From the NCBI RefSeq assembly GCF_041146795.1, contig NC_135170.1, forward strand, positions 21,756,033 through 21,820,032: a stretch of DNA of 64,000 nt, written 5' to 3'. Under the pieces are notes generated by a model. It was not told the DNA's origin and did not search any database. It saw only the letters and a list, made by a program, of their open reading frames with translations. Of this stretch, positions 10,758-22,869 are shown piece after piece. Origin of the DNA: Maylandia zebra. Its lineage: Eukaryota; Chordata; Actinopteri; Cichliformes; Cichlidae. The position numbers were made by a program, and so were the translations under genes. Position 1 is the stretch's first letter, and each line of letters opens with the position of its first letter.

Positions 10758-13700
10758 GTCTTCAAATACAGCAAGTCGAGGCCGCTCTGGCTGCTCTGGA
10801 GGAGCGGTGGCATTGAAAATCCAACAGAATAGAGGATTTTTTTTTTAATGGAGGGGAGGGCAGAGATGGCTGCGTGATGAGTGACAGAGAGAGAAACACG
10901 TCTAGAGAGCGAGGGGAGGGCGAGACGGCGGCTACATCCTCTGTGCTGCACAAACCAAAAGGCCAGACAGTTTCGCTTCTAAAACCACTCGTGTAAAGCT
11001 GAAGTAAAAAAGAGGTGTCTGTAGGTGTGCGGCATATTCTGCGTAGCATTTTGCACATGCACGTCTCGCTGCTTGTGCATGTGTGCAGCCATTCTCTCTG
11101 CGCATCCTTCAGCTTTGCAGCTTACCGGTCTGCCAAGCCACTCAAAAAGCAGCCAGAGCAACCATCTGTGTGAGAGGGGGGTGACGAGATGGCGAGCGAG
11201 TCAAAAAGTCACGAGTGTGCAGGCCACAAGCTCCAGTCCCTCCGTGTCCTGTTGTGATGTGCACTTGTCTCGAGTGCAAAGCGTTAATGTCCCAGTAATT
11301 ACAACGTGACAAAGGATGTGTGGAAGAAAGACAAAAAGAAGGAGGAGGAGCAGGCTGCTTGGCTTTTTGAGGATGAGCGAGTGAGGTTTTAATTTCTTGG
11401 CTGCTCTCCCTTGTTCTTGTAGTTTAGTGACGGAGCATAAAAAGCGGGATGATGTTAGGAGGAAACATGAGTGTTTTTGTGCGTTGAGGCGTGCATGATA
11501 ATGTCAGGTGTTTTTGTATGCACAAAAAGATCCAGCTCTGGATTTTTATGTGTGTGTGTTTTGGTGAGTCATTCCTCTGTAAGCACTGATTGATGTTAAT
11601 ATAGACCAATAATAACCAGCGGCTAAGAGCTGCTGCAGCAAGGAAGGAAGGATGGGATGAGACAACAGGAAATAACAAGCAGGAAATGAGGGAGCAAAGA
11701 ATTTTATTAATGAGGAGGCATGAAGAAGAATTTTGGAGAGTGTAAATCTCTGAAGGATACATGAAAGGGCTCGAAACACATGAATATGCACAACGCACAT
11801 ATATATATGCACACATCTTTCACTGTTATGCCCTCAGGGGAGGGGGGGGGGGGGTGAGAAATAAATAATGCTATTTCGCAAACTTGTAAACAACTGCTCT
11901 CTTAAAAAATCCATCTTAAATGTATATGAGGAAAGAAACATCAAAAGCTTGTAAATAAATGGATGGTCCAACTATGCAGGCAGGGCGAGAAGGAAGGTCT
12001 GGAGAAGAATTATAAAGCAGTACATATTGTGTTTTTCAGTTTCTTATAGAAGATTAATAATCCTTTTTTTTTTTTTTTTTACATCTTTATGACCTTTTTT
12101 GTGGCAAAATAGGTTTGAACATGGGTGTTATTGGTCTTTTTTAAATGATGTGTAAGCAATCTTAGCTACAGTTTATAATATAATTCAAAGATGTAGAGAA
12201 TCTGGAGAAATCTCTTTCTGCAAAGGACAAGACAGAAAACTAAAACAGTGGTGACCTTTAGGGCCTCAGCCTGTACTTCATTAAACTTAAACTGCAGTAC
12301 TAAAAATCACTGCATGGGCAGTAAATATATTTTCTATGTGATGTAAAACTGTACCATTAGAAAAAAAGACCTTGACTAGTGGGTGCTGGTACAACTCACC
12401 AAGCAAACCGCATGCCATAGGGCTACTGCTCTTTTTCTCTCTGTCTCAGCTTTAGAGACAGAGTGTCTGTCTGTCCCCCCACCCCCATCAAGACCTTGAT
12501 TAACCACTGGCTCCTCACTGAAGAGAGACCACTTGGTTTGTTATCAGCACACAGTTCAAAAGTCAGCATCCTTGATGGTATGGAGGTACATTAGTGCACA
12601 TGTCACGGGTGACCTGCACACCTAAGAAGACACTGTTAAGACTAAGTGACATATGACGTCCACCCATCCATGTCCAAACACATTCTGCGTGTGTTAGAAC
12701 AACACGGCTGCATAGGAGAAAAAAGAGCGCAGGCAGTTAGCCTGACCCATCCTACAGTCCAGATCTGTAATGCACTGAATTAATTTGGAGCAACACAAGA
12801 ACTGTTAAGTCTCAGATGATTTATTTGTATTAATACAGCATTTAAATTATTTCAAATCTGCTTGTTTTTATTGAGATTTTAGAGCACGTCCAATGTTGCG
12901 CTCTAAGCTGTGACAAACATGTGAGCAGTCAATTTGAGCTTATCTACACATCCAGCCATTATGAAGCAACTTAATCATTAGTTTAGAGTCAACCTGCTAT
13001 ATTTAAATCTACTGTTGAGTGTCCTTTTGTCAAAGGAGAGTTAGAATGAGCTCTTGTTAGAAGCTAAAAGTAAATGGCACCGGTAAAGTGGCAGACAGAC
13101 ATCTGAACAATGAGCTGAAAGTCAATATAGAGCAGCAGAGAGCTGCAGGACTCCATGGGAATATGAGCGATGGTTTTTATTTAATGCAATGTTGTTAAAA
13201 AATATTGATTGTAGCTGGTTTCCTCTTTACTGTCATACCTTACAGGAAAGTCAGAAATGTCACAAAGACAGTACAGCCCAAAGTGGGGCTACACTGCTAC
13301 TTATTGACTAGACTTCCTCGTATTTTCCAAATGTCTTGAGTCTATTTCTCTCTTCTTCCAGTCTGCTCTATTTAATAACTGGTGTGTTTAAACCTAGTAC
13401 TCTCCTCTATCGCCCCAACCATATGACTCATCCCAACTTACTTGATATAGAGAGACAGAGGACATGAAGCTGGAAATATCCAGTGTTCACTATGTGGTAT
13501 GCAAACACTGTCTATTCGTGGACACAGCGAGACGTTCGTGGCGGACTCGCACTGTGACTAAAGTTCTCTGAAATAAACAATCCAACGTGCAGCTGTAAGC
13601 ATGGAGAGGATAGAAAAGAGCAGTGTGCATGAGCCAGCCTGGAAAGAATGCCCGAAAGCTTAGTGACAGCAGCCTGGCAGGAAGATATGTTTGTGCGCGC

Positions 13701-14429
13701 GGTGTTGTGGCGCCTTTAAATACAGATCAACCTCCCATAAAACACACAGCTTTGTCAGGTGAAACGACAGCGCTGATCATCCCAGCAAAGCCCACAATGA
13801 AATGAAAGATTGTGTATTTTTATGTGTGTTTGTGTGGCTGACAACTGTGATGAATAAAGGAAAAGGGAGACTGAGACGGCATTGATTTTGCAGAGTGCTT
13901 ATGTGGGTTTTTTTGTTTTTTGTTTTTCCCCTCACTGGGACACTTTTCTCAAAAGTACACAAATGTTTGTACTTGTGCTCGAGGTTCTGTTGCTGTTGTC
14001 TACAATAGATTGTCGCTAGGTGCCCTTAGATGCCTGATAGTGAGCCAAACTGAGTGTACAGTAGTTCCTTTCTCTGTTTCTCTTGTTTTTTTTCATAAAA
14101 ATATGCATGATGGTTCAAAAAAAAAGGTTCAAAAAAGGTCTGGCTAAAGGCTATTATTGGTGAAACAGGACGTGTGTGTGTTAGAAAGGCTTCAGTCATT
14201 CACCCTGCACGAACTACTGTCTTTTGTTCCCTCTCTAAAACACAGCAGTGGCCGATTGTCTTTATTGTCACACAAAGGAATGATTGCTGTGGGAGTGACT
14301 GCTCAGCTCTACAGCTTTGCAAATGTTATTGACCAGAATGACTTACTGACTTTCTCTCCCCTACTTTTCTCCACTCTCCCTCATTGCCCCTTACCTCTGC
14401 ATCATCTCGCTATCTGTCTTCTCTCAGAG

Positions 14430-17400
14430 ATGGCGTTCCCACCAGTTCTCCTCCTGCTGCTGCTGACTGTTGCTCACTGTGCCAACAGCGAGCCAGAGCC
14501 GCTCCCTAGAGGCTGTGGCTGGGGCCTTGTGCGTCCGTACACCCTCCTCTGTGACCTGGACTCCATATGGGGGGTGGCCGTTGAATCTGTGGCTGCCGGT
14601 GGGGTGCTGGCTGCCATCTTGCTCGCCCTAGTCCTGCTGTGCCGTTTACGCCACATCAGTGAGGGCGAGAAGCGCAGCGGCGTGGGACCTATCCTCCTTC
14701 TGCTTCTCGGTATCCTTGGCTTGTTCGGCCTGAGCTTTGCTTACCTGATTGAGCGGGATGAGTCACTGTGTCTTCTTCGCAGGGCCCTATGGGGTCTCCT
14801 TTTTGCTGTTTGCTTCTCCTGCTTGCTGGTTCAGGGCGTCCGCCTGCGCAGGCTTGGCAGGGAGCGTCGCAGCCCTGGTGGCTGTGCCTTAACCGGCCTG
14901 GCACTGGGTTTGAGTGCCGTACAGGGCATCATTGCTGCAGAGTGGCTGCTTCTGACCGTGCTGAGGGAAGGAAAAGCTGCCTGTCAGTATCTTCCTCTGG
15001 ACTTCGCACTGGCATGCAGCTACGTGCTAGCCCTCCTACTAGCTGCGCTGACCGCAGCCTCCCTGGCCCTGTGTGGCAAGACACGTCAGTGGCGCTGCAG
15101 TGCCATCTGGCTGCTGGTCACCTGCCTGATGTCACTGCTGCTGTGGGTGGCCTGGGTGGGCTTCTATCTGTATGGAAACAACTGGCTCGGCAGGTCTCCA
15201 GAGTGGGATGACCCAGCGCTGGCTATTGCTTTGGTTGCTCAGGGCTGGCTGCTGCTGATCTTCCATGCCATTCCCGAATCTCACGTCTGCCTGAGACCCC
15301 CACCCCAACCCACTGCCCCGGATTATTTCGACACATCCCAGAACTCAACGCGGATGAGGGAGACGAGCTTCGACGATGACACCCCTCTATCTCACAGGCA
15401 GTTTGTGGAGAACCAGGGCTATGGATATAATGACGAGAACACTGCAGGTACAGCACAATCTGATACTTTTGAGCAAACAGGCGTAATTTAGCTTTGTAGG
15501 AGGAATGTAGGCCAAAGTGACTAATGCAACTCTTGGACACATTTGTATGCTTGGCTAGTAATAACTGCAGGAGGACATTTCTGCAAGTGTTTCTTTGGTT
15601 CCTCCAGACAGTAAGCCGAGTGGTGAGTCAGGGTGAGTAATCTCTGTCCGTCTCTTCCACGCCAGGCTTGAGGAGCAGTGGCGGTGCCGGGCAGCACAGC
15701 AGCAACACCGGTGCCAGGCCAAGCGCTCCTTTCCGCAGCAACGTCTACCAGCCCACCGAGATGACCATGATCCTGAACGGGGGAGCGGTGAGTACATCCT
15801 CCCAGTCACAGGTACACGCCGCTTACACGCCGCTCTCTCATTCGACCACGCCGACAAGACTGCATGCACATTTGTGCGTTCTGGACCATACGTCATTGCA
15901 CAAGAATGAGGGAGAGGTGTGAGAGTGTGTGCGTGCGTACTCAGTTTGTGTTTGGAAACTCTCAAGCGACTGTGTTTGTTCCACGTGCATGGACGGATTT
16001 GTCACAAATGGTCACTCATCTGACATTGATCTGTGTAAGGGTGATTGTGAGGAAGCTTCTGCTTCTTATTCTGCTGTCTGTGTAAAAATATAATACCAAT
16101 TGTCCCCTTAATGATGCCACCGTCAGGTGACCCAGCAAGATTCATTGTGCAGGATGAATGGTCACCATGGCTGGTGCAGGTAAACTGCTTTCCAGCCACT
16201 GTGCTATGAATTAAGCAAACCCAACAACACCTAGCATATTACAGAAGTCTAAAAAGCTGAAACGACACTCTGCTGACAGAGATAATTTGTAGTCACTATT
16301 CCTAGAAATTGCAGCTGGGCGTGCTGATCGAGCTGACAAAGGGAACGGAGAGGCGTCTCCTTAAGCTGCTTTGCATAAAATATCACTAGTCTGCATGAAC
16401 GGTGTTGTTGTGCACCCCCATTAAAGGCAGGCAGCGTTTATTTGTACAGCCGGCTCAGGGCGCTCTGAAGGAACCGATTTGCAGAAAGCATGAAATAAAG
16501 AACCTTTAACAGCAGTTTTAAAGGATACTAAAACAAATACGAGCACAAAGAATTAAATAGAAAACTGCAGGATTGTATTGCAAGGTTGATAATGGTCTAA
16601 GTACAGTTTGACATTTTAGGAGACTGGCACATTCCCCATCTTACAGCAAGTAAAACAGGAAAATCAATACCCCTCCATTCTTTACAGTAAATATCAATCA
16701 TCTGCCAGGCTGAAAGTGGAAACATGGAAACATTTAGCCTTTTTTAATACATTAAATCAGTCTTTGTACTAAATTAATAAGCTCCTGCTTAAACCCACAT
16801 ATTTACACTTAACATAAGTGTAACTTTAGCTAAAGTGCAAGCTAAGTTGCATTGGCTAAATGTGAAGGTGGCCTGTGCTGGAGGTAAAGCTTTATTTCTA
16901 ATTCTCTCTGTGTGATGAGTCATGTTCGCCCATTTGTCACTGCAGCACTATTTTTGTATAAAGCCTCACTTTCAGATCCACTCCACTTTCTGTTAAGTTA
17001 CTCCAATGATAAAAACACAGCACTTTCCAAAACCCTTTATTCCTAAATAAGAGTTTTATTGTGAACCATCTGAAGGAGTAGGGAACCATATGTGACGACA
17101 TCTGGCTGGTATTAATGGATGACAAACCGAAATGGATCAGAATCAACAAATTAAACACGACAAAAAGCAACAATATGATTGTACCGTTGGATTTTTTTTT
17201 TTTTTTTAATTGGAATGCACATTTTATGACAGGCACTTTGTTTTTTTCCCGGAGGCTGGTCATTATTGGAGACCAGGCTATTAACTGACCACAGTGCATT
17301 TGGGGAAATATAATAGCTGCTATAATTGGATTCGTGTGGCTTTAAAATTTAATAGCAATACAATAATATGAGCCATTATTTTCCATCAATAAAAACATTA

Positions 17401-18963
17401 TACTTTTTGACGGATAAATATTGCATTTGTTCCCTTACGGCAGAGAGCAGTATCATTTACTGCAGTATCTTTGTTAACACTTTCCACAATGACGTCCCCT
17501 GTTTCCTTAATGACTAGTTCTGACACCTCAGGATAGATCACTAAAGATGTGGTTTCACAACCATTAGAACAGTTTCTGGGGGGGTTTAAGGGTAGCTGCA
17601 CAAGCTAACTTCTTCTGATGCGCACCTACTCATTTTGTTCTACAAGCAGGCCTGAAAGATGTTCATAAAAGAGCTTCAAAGGTTACTCCTAGTAGGTTTT
17701 CAAAGGGTGAAGAGTTAAATAGCATTTTTATAGGGAATATTAATTATGTATTTACAAGAAAAAGAAATGCAGTTTTTAGCTTTTCTGGAGCCCTGAATAC
17801 AGCCTGCAGGTTTTCCACTCAGGTTTCAGGGTACAGCTAGTCTCTGGCTACGTCCACACTAATGCGTTTTCGTTTGAAAATGCATAGTTTTCTCTCCATT
17901 TTGGCCTCCCGTCCACACTGAGACGGCGTTTTCCCCAAGGAAAAACGCAGCGTTTTCCCCAAGGAAAAACACAGCGTTTTCCCCAAGGAAAAACACAGCG
18001 TTTTCCCCAAGGAAAAACGCAGCGTTTTCAAAACCCTCTCAAAAATGCATACATTTCAAAATGGAGCTGTCCTGTTGCAGTGTGGACACTCAAAAACGAT
18101 GACGCATTTTAGTCATGTGATGCAGTCATGTGACCAATTAAACAAAGATAGCGGAGTGCATTATACAGCAGTTGTTTTGTTTGCTCTCAATTTTGACAGC
18201 CCTAAAACAGATTAATATCGGTCTGTACATGCTCCAAATAGCTTTTCTTCAAATTCTTTAATTCTCACTCGCTTGGCAACTTTGTACTTTTGTGTTACTC
18301 GCAGCAACAACTCCACCTCATTGTTAGTCCATTTAAAAAACTCGGTGCTTTTCCTCGACATTTTGCCGCGACGTTTCAACGAGCCCGAAAGTAAATAAAC
18401 GGCAGACAGAAACGAGGCAGGCCGAATCTTCTTGCGTTTCATGCATGTGCAGTACTGGAACGTTAGAGTTTTCTGCCGTTTCAATGTGGACGCACAACTC
18501 TGTGAAAACGACTGAAAACGCTAGTGTGGACGCGGAGCGTTTTCAGACGAAAACGCCGTTTTCAAATCTATCCGGGCTAGTGTGGACGTAGTCTCTGTGT
18601 CACCTGAGAGGTCAATAACAGGGCAAAAAAGCCAAAGTAGCTTCAATTCTGTGAATGGCATAAGATATTTGCAATTTACCTGGATTGTGGCAGCTCGATA
18701 GCCTGAAGAGAGAATTCATATAGACTGGTTTTAGTGTGTAAATACATCTGCAATGGCAAAAACATAGGCATTTTGTTTTAAAACACAGAGAGGTGTCCAC
18801 ATAAAGTGTGAATGGAACGTATGCAGACCCTGTAACCATGTGAATTAACATGCATGTCTAAAAATGAGATGCTTTCTCGACTGCTGACGGTTAACAAACG
18901 TAACTTTTTCACCTACAGGTGCCCTCTGCCCCTCCTACCTACACGGGGAGGCAGCTGTGGTGA
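14430..18963 (+). CDS. gprc5b: GPRC5B, orphan class C group 5 GPCR
   Basis: Three coding exons: 14430-15447, 15666-15787 and 18919-18963 (stop TGA), 394 aa against about 403 in human GPRC5B. Junction phases (1, 0) agree. Residues 1-20 form a signal peptide (MAFPPVLLLLLL). A short ectodomain has RGCGWG (27-32) and LLCDLDSIWG, shared by the family. Seven membrane helices lie at about 47-71, 84-106, 119-138, 152-177, 190-214, 224-248 and 263-283. Family landmarks include GLFGLSFAYLI, IIAAEWLLLTVLR, LLLWVAW and IFHAIPE. The tail carries YFDTSQ, RMRETSFDDD, FVENQGY and PSAPFRSNVYQPTEM and ends TGRQLW, like human GPRC5B (TGRHLW). The receptor is a plasma-membrane and vesicle protein linked to Fyn, insulin and neuronal signalling in mammals; its ligand is unknown. 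The ATG follows the 14427 acceptor and starts the signal peptide; the upstream in-frame ATG at 14157 is intronic. The last exon encodes only 14 residues. Teleosts keep duplicates; I cannot say whether this is the a or b copy. Confidence 0.95.
17838..18597 (-). mobile_element. TIR DNA transposon with SANT-like ORF remnant
   Basis: The left end reads 'ggctacgtccacacta' (about 17846-17861) and the right end 'tagtgtggacgtag' (about 18579-18592), which are inverted copies. The direct repeat TAGTCTCTG occurs at 17838-17846 and 18589-18597 and may be the target duplication, although it overlaps the terminal bases. Inside are GC-rich 'gcgttttc' motifs near both ends and an internal minisatellite. On the minus strand, the frame at 18212-18484 includes FFKWTNNEVELLLRVTQKYK, like the Myb/SANT-type DNA-binding protein of PIF/Harbinger elements. 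The frame is short and no transposase is present, so the element is non-autonomous. A 9-base duplication would not fit the 3-base target of Harbinger, so the superfamily stays open. Confidence 0.75.
17928..18030. repeat. 24-bp minisatellite inside the TIR element
   Basis: About four tandem copies of a 24-base unit of the form 'gcgttttccccaaggaaaaa' plus 'crca', with single-base differences. The unit contains an inner palindrome (ttttcccc-aaggaaaa). On the minus strand it translates to repeated FSLGKTL, which explains the 64-codon repetitive open frame at 17837-18031. Confidence 0.93.
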
Positions 18964-19966
18964 GCGAGAGGTTTGGAAAGAGGCTGTGTGATTTAAAAAG
19001 GAAAAAAAAAGGACGAGATGAAGAGGGTGAGGAGGGAGAATGAGGGGGGTCCAGGACGAAGGGCCCACCTCCCTGTCTGGCTGGACTGGACTAAAAGCAC
19101 GGATGCCTACATCGACCTTTCACTCTGTGTACAGACTTTAACACTGACTGTGTGCCAATCAACTACTGTTTGAGTGTGTGTGAGATTCAGAGAGAGCAGG
19201 ATATGGAGGACAGAGCTGAAGGTTTTCTAGAAGAGTGGAAATATGAAAGAAAGTAGCAAAAAAAGAAAAGAAAAAGACTGATCTGAAAATGCCGACATGC
19301 AGTATTCCTTTTTAGGTATCATTATCTCCTGTGACACTACAACATTGTAGGCATCCCTGAAAACTGTGAAATAGATTGCTTTTTCCTGCTCACTCTCTCT
19401 TTCTGTCAGGCAGGATGTCTTTTCTGCAGCTCCACACAATGAAGGCGTTCGAGTGGAAACATTTGGCTCTGTCCTCCATCCCTCCACACCGTAGGTGTAG
19501 ACAGAGCACATGGGCAAACTGTACAAGTTGAGCAGAGCCCTCCTAAAATAACCCTGCCTCTGTAGGTGTGAATGTACAGCATATAAGAGGAAAGTGTGTG
19601 TGTGTATGTGTGTGGTCCCTATAACACTCCAGCAAACCTTTCCTCTCCAGACTGTTACCCCCCACCCGACAACTCTCAACACCCCAGACCTGTCTCCTCC
19701 CTCTCTCTCACCTCTGTTAGGGTTAGGGTTGCGATCAGAACCATCTGTGAATAAAACACATAACTCTTCTCACCTTCCGCCATCCTCCCACCTGCATGGA
19801 CACTTTGCAAACACAAACTCTGAAGCCTGAACTGTGACTGGAAAGGAAGTTTCCCCAATGACCACAGCTGCACCTGAACAGCGCTGCCCACAAACCGCTT
19901 TTAGATGTACGATAAAGCAGAGCGGATTATGATTGGACAAAGGGAACGTCAGTCATGACCGGGCGA

Positions 19967-19991
19967 GGGGGGGGGGGGGGGGGGGGGGGGG
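19967..19991 (+). repeat. Poly-G tract, 25 bp
   Basis: Twenty-five consecutive G in the probable gprc5b 3'UTR, preceded by 'gggcga'. If transcribed in the sense direction, this is a strong candidate for RNA G-quadruplex formation. Length is likely variable between individuals or assemblies. Confidence 0.95.
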
Positions 19992-22344
19992 AGAGGCGCC
20001 GCTTAATGAATCGAGGTCAGACAGCTGTACGCACCCACATCTCCAGAGCCACTGGCGTTTTGAAGCAGCCAGGAGAAACTGTCACTTTATATCAGCAAGA
20101 AACGGAGCGAGGAAATGAAATGGTCTCCCGTTCTCGGTTCCTGTATTTGTGTTTGTGTGTGCGTACGTGAGTGTTGTGATTTCACGAGTGTCGACAGGGG
20201 AGAAAAAAAAAAATCTAAGTCCAGGTACATTTCTGGTGCTAAATATTCCTCGACCCTCCAGTGAGGCACGGAACTACAAAAACAACACTTATATTGATAC
20301 AGTAGTCAAGCTGTGAGTGACAAGACTATATTTAGAGCTGTGGCTGGTGTTTGGAGATATCCTAGAGCCTCAGAAAGATCAGATTAACAGTGCAAGGTAG
20401 AAAGAGGGGGATCAAATGGAAAAGGAGGAGGAGGAGGGTGGCGGTGAGTAGGAATGAGATAGCACGAGACGGCCCCAAAGGGAAGTCTGTGTGACAGTGA
20501 AATCTCTGAGACTTCCTTCACTCAGCCTCCAATCTGTATGAGAAAATGGCTCCCACGTCTGTACGTTTGTATCCATGTTCCTCTTCTCTATGTCGTTGTC
20601 TTCATTTCTGTTTTCTTTTTTTCTGGTGGAGCGTCTCTTCCTCCTCCTCCTCCTTCCTCTCCTCCTCCAGACTCTTTCTGTGGACAGCTATAGCTCAAGT
20701 CTCTGTGCCAAGAAGGACTCTTGTTTCACTGGAGTCTCTGTTTCACGCCCTTTCCCTTCATCATGGCACCAGCTCTCTCTTTCACCCGAGGAGCTGTGTA
20801 CATAGTAGTGCTGTAAAGCTTTGCTTGCTTGTTTACCTTTTTTTCCCTTTTTTTTAAACTGTAGGCTGAGTTTAGATATCAGTGATTCATTGGAGAACTG
20901 ACTGACCACTGCAAACTGATTTTATCTTCTTTTTTTAACTGGTTTGCTTTGTGTTTATACATTTGCCTGTTTGTTACATTATGCTTGTATTTTTTAAACT
21001 ATAGCATTTTGGAAATGTTTCGCCAACACTAGATGTGCTTTTATTTTATTTTATTTCATTTTGAATTTTTTTGTTTGTTTGTTTGATTAAGGAAAAAATG
21101 TGAGTTGTCAATTATCAGGATTTATGTTGGTTGTACCTCCCACACTTTGCTGTTACGGGGATGCAAACGTGATTATGTTCAAATTTTCAAAAAGACAACA
21201 ATGCCTATTGATAATTTTGCCACTTCATGCAGTAAATCATGACTTAGTCTGTGATATATTAGGGATAGCTATAAAAAAAAAAGAAAATGCAAAGCAGGCA
21301 GGGCTCAAGCCCACCAATAGTCAGTGCGCTGGCCCCTGATCTTACTAAGAAAAGACAAGGGGTCAATCCTTGACTACTGCTGTATGTTTATGTCTTACAC
21401 ACTGGCTATTCTAAAATAGGACTGCTACTTGCAGGCCAGCTTCATGCCCAAAGACAGCTTGTCCTGTTATACCAGGCTCTGTTTGGGCAGGCCTGGTCTG
21501 AAACAGGCTACAAGCCTCATATCCATGCAAGAAGAACTGTCCTCAGGGTTTTAGATGGTCAGCAGCAAAGAAACAAAGCTCCTGAGTATCAGCACTCAGA
21601 GCTGAGGGGGAGGGAGGTTTCAATTCTTGTGATGTTTTCACTCTATGTGGAGTACATAAAAAAAAAAAGAATAACATGATGTGACTTTGTAGACTTTGCA
21701 CTCGTCAACTACCTATCTGTGCATGCTTATCACCATTTCTACATATATGACCTTTCTCAGACCTACTTTTGAATACTAACTATTTATGTAAAAGGTCATG
21801 TGGCAACAATCATACTTTCAGTGTATATCAGATGACACACTTAATGTCTGTGCGAGCTGGTTCTTGAGAAACAAAGGGAAATGGTCCAAAGCAGTATGAT
21901 TCCCCAAAAGGAACAAAATGCCATCATCACTGGACCTAATAATAACTTCCTCTGTTAGTTTAAAGAGTTGAGGGTAAAAAAAAAAAGTACAAAAAAAGGA
22001 GAATCGTCCGACTGATATTGTCTGTGTTTAAAATCAAATAGACTGTGGTGAGATTTTGCACACAACTTCTATGTTAAGTTTGTCGTCCCTGGGTAGCCCA
22101 TTTGAAAACCCTTACTCCCTGGGGTTGACATGTCCTTGCCTGTACTCTCCTGATTTGTCTTGCCTTCAGACTGCTCCAGTGGGGCAGCTGACAGGGGTAA
22201 TATTGGTTTTCACAGCTATGACTGTGCAGTGACGCAGCATGCCTATGTATAGAACTTGATTCCCCTGGTTAGAAAAAGACAAAAAAAAAAAAACCAACAG
22301 TTAACTCTCTTGTTTCTGTAACCAATTCAGGACAAAAAAAGTTA

Positions 22345-22350
22345 AATAAA
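22345..22350 (+). terminator. gprc5b: Candidate polyadenylation signal of gprc5b
   Basis: AATAAA in 'gttaaataaaggtgtc', followed within 25-45 bases by a TG/T-rich stretch ('gatgttgtgtttttttcc'), the usual downstream element. A second 'agaataaaaaac' lies at about 22439. Confidence 0.45.
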
Positions 22351-22869
22351 GGTGTCATATTTGTAGTTAACTTTTAAATGGATGTTGTGTTTTTTTCCTG
22401 ATGACACATGGTAACAATAACAGCCAGGTATTATGGAAGAATAAAAAACTGCATGTGCTTTTCCCATTTTTGTCAAACCTTCGCAACGTTTCTGTCCATA
22501 CAGATAAACCATTGAGTCATTGAATGTTTTTGCTTCTCATTCTGTAACCTAAAGCAGTTGGTTAGCCTAGCTTAGCTTAGCACAAACATGCGCAAAAAGG
22601 ATGAAACCATTAGCCTGAACAAAAACGTATTCATGTGAAGTAATTTAATGAGATGCAACATGTTCAATTGTAAGCTTTAAGCATGTTTTTTGTTACCTTT
22701 GAACATGGACAGGCTAGCATAAAGAATTAGCATAGTCTTTATGCTAATTAAGCTAATAGGCATACAGATTCCATCTTTAACAGATAAACTACCCAATCAG
22801 ACTCTTGACAAAAAATGTTCACTAATATCTGTAGCAAATTCTTGAATCACCCCTTGAATTCTTTACATT

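Larger units (their letters stand above)
6216..14427 (+). other. gprc5b: gprc5b intron 1 (8.2 kb)
   Basis: Runs from the donor at 6216 (gtacgtg) to the acceptor at 14427, a pyrimidine-rich tract ending ctctcag. It contains simple repeats and a retroposon tail (listed separately) and candidate conserved blocks, but no exon I can support. The exact 5' limit depends on the inferred exon 1. Confidence 0.5.
15788..18918 (+). other. gprc5b: gprc5b intron 3, repeat-bearing
   Basis: From donor gtgagt (15788) to acceptor cctacag (18918). It carries the TIR element at 17838-18597. The segment 16600-16880 resembles a degenerate, widespread fish MITE (removed gradient of 'gctaagttgcattggctaaa'-type sequence), but I cannot define its ends. 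No further exon is required, because exons 15666-15787 and 18919-18963 join in phase 0. Confidence 0.6.
18964..22360 (+). other. gprc5b: Probable 3'UTR of gprc5b
   Basis: No splice sites or coding signals follow the TGA at 18961-18963, and the last exon is presumed to continue. A candidate early polyadenylation signal is 'gtgaataaaacac' near 19750. The most convincing distal one is AATAAA at 22345-22350. Mammalian GPRC5B also has a UTR of several kilobases. The extent is inferred from the signals, not from transcripts. Confidence 0.5.

Noticed and set aside
14157..14429. Upstream in-frame ATG extending gprc5b by 91 residues
   Set aside because: The segment lacks family similarity, ends in a pyrimidine tract with ctctcag at the acceptor, and the real signal peptide starts at 14430.
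19718..19735. Telomere-like GTTAGGGTTAGGGTT
   Set aside because: Only two and a half units; too short to be an interstitial telomeric array.
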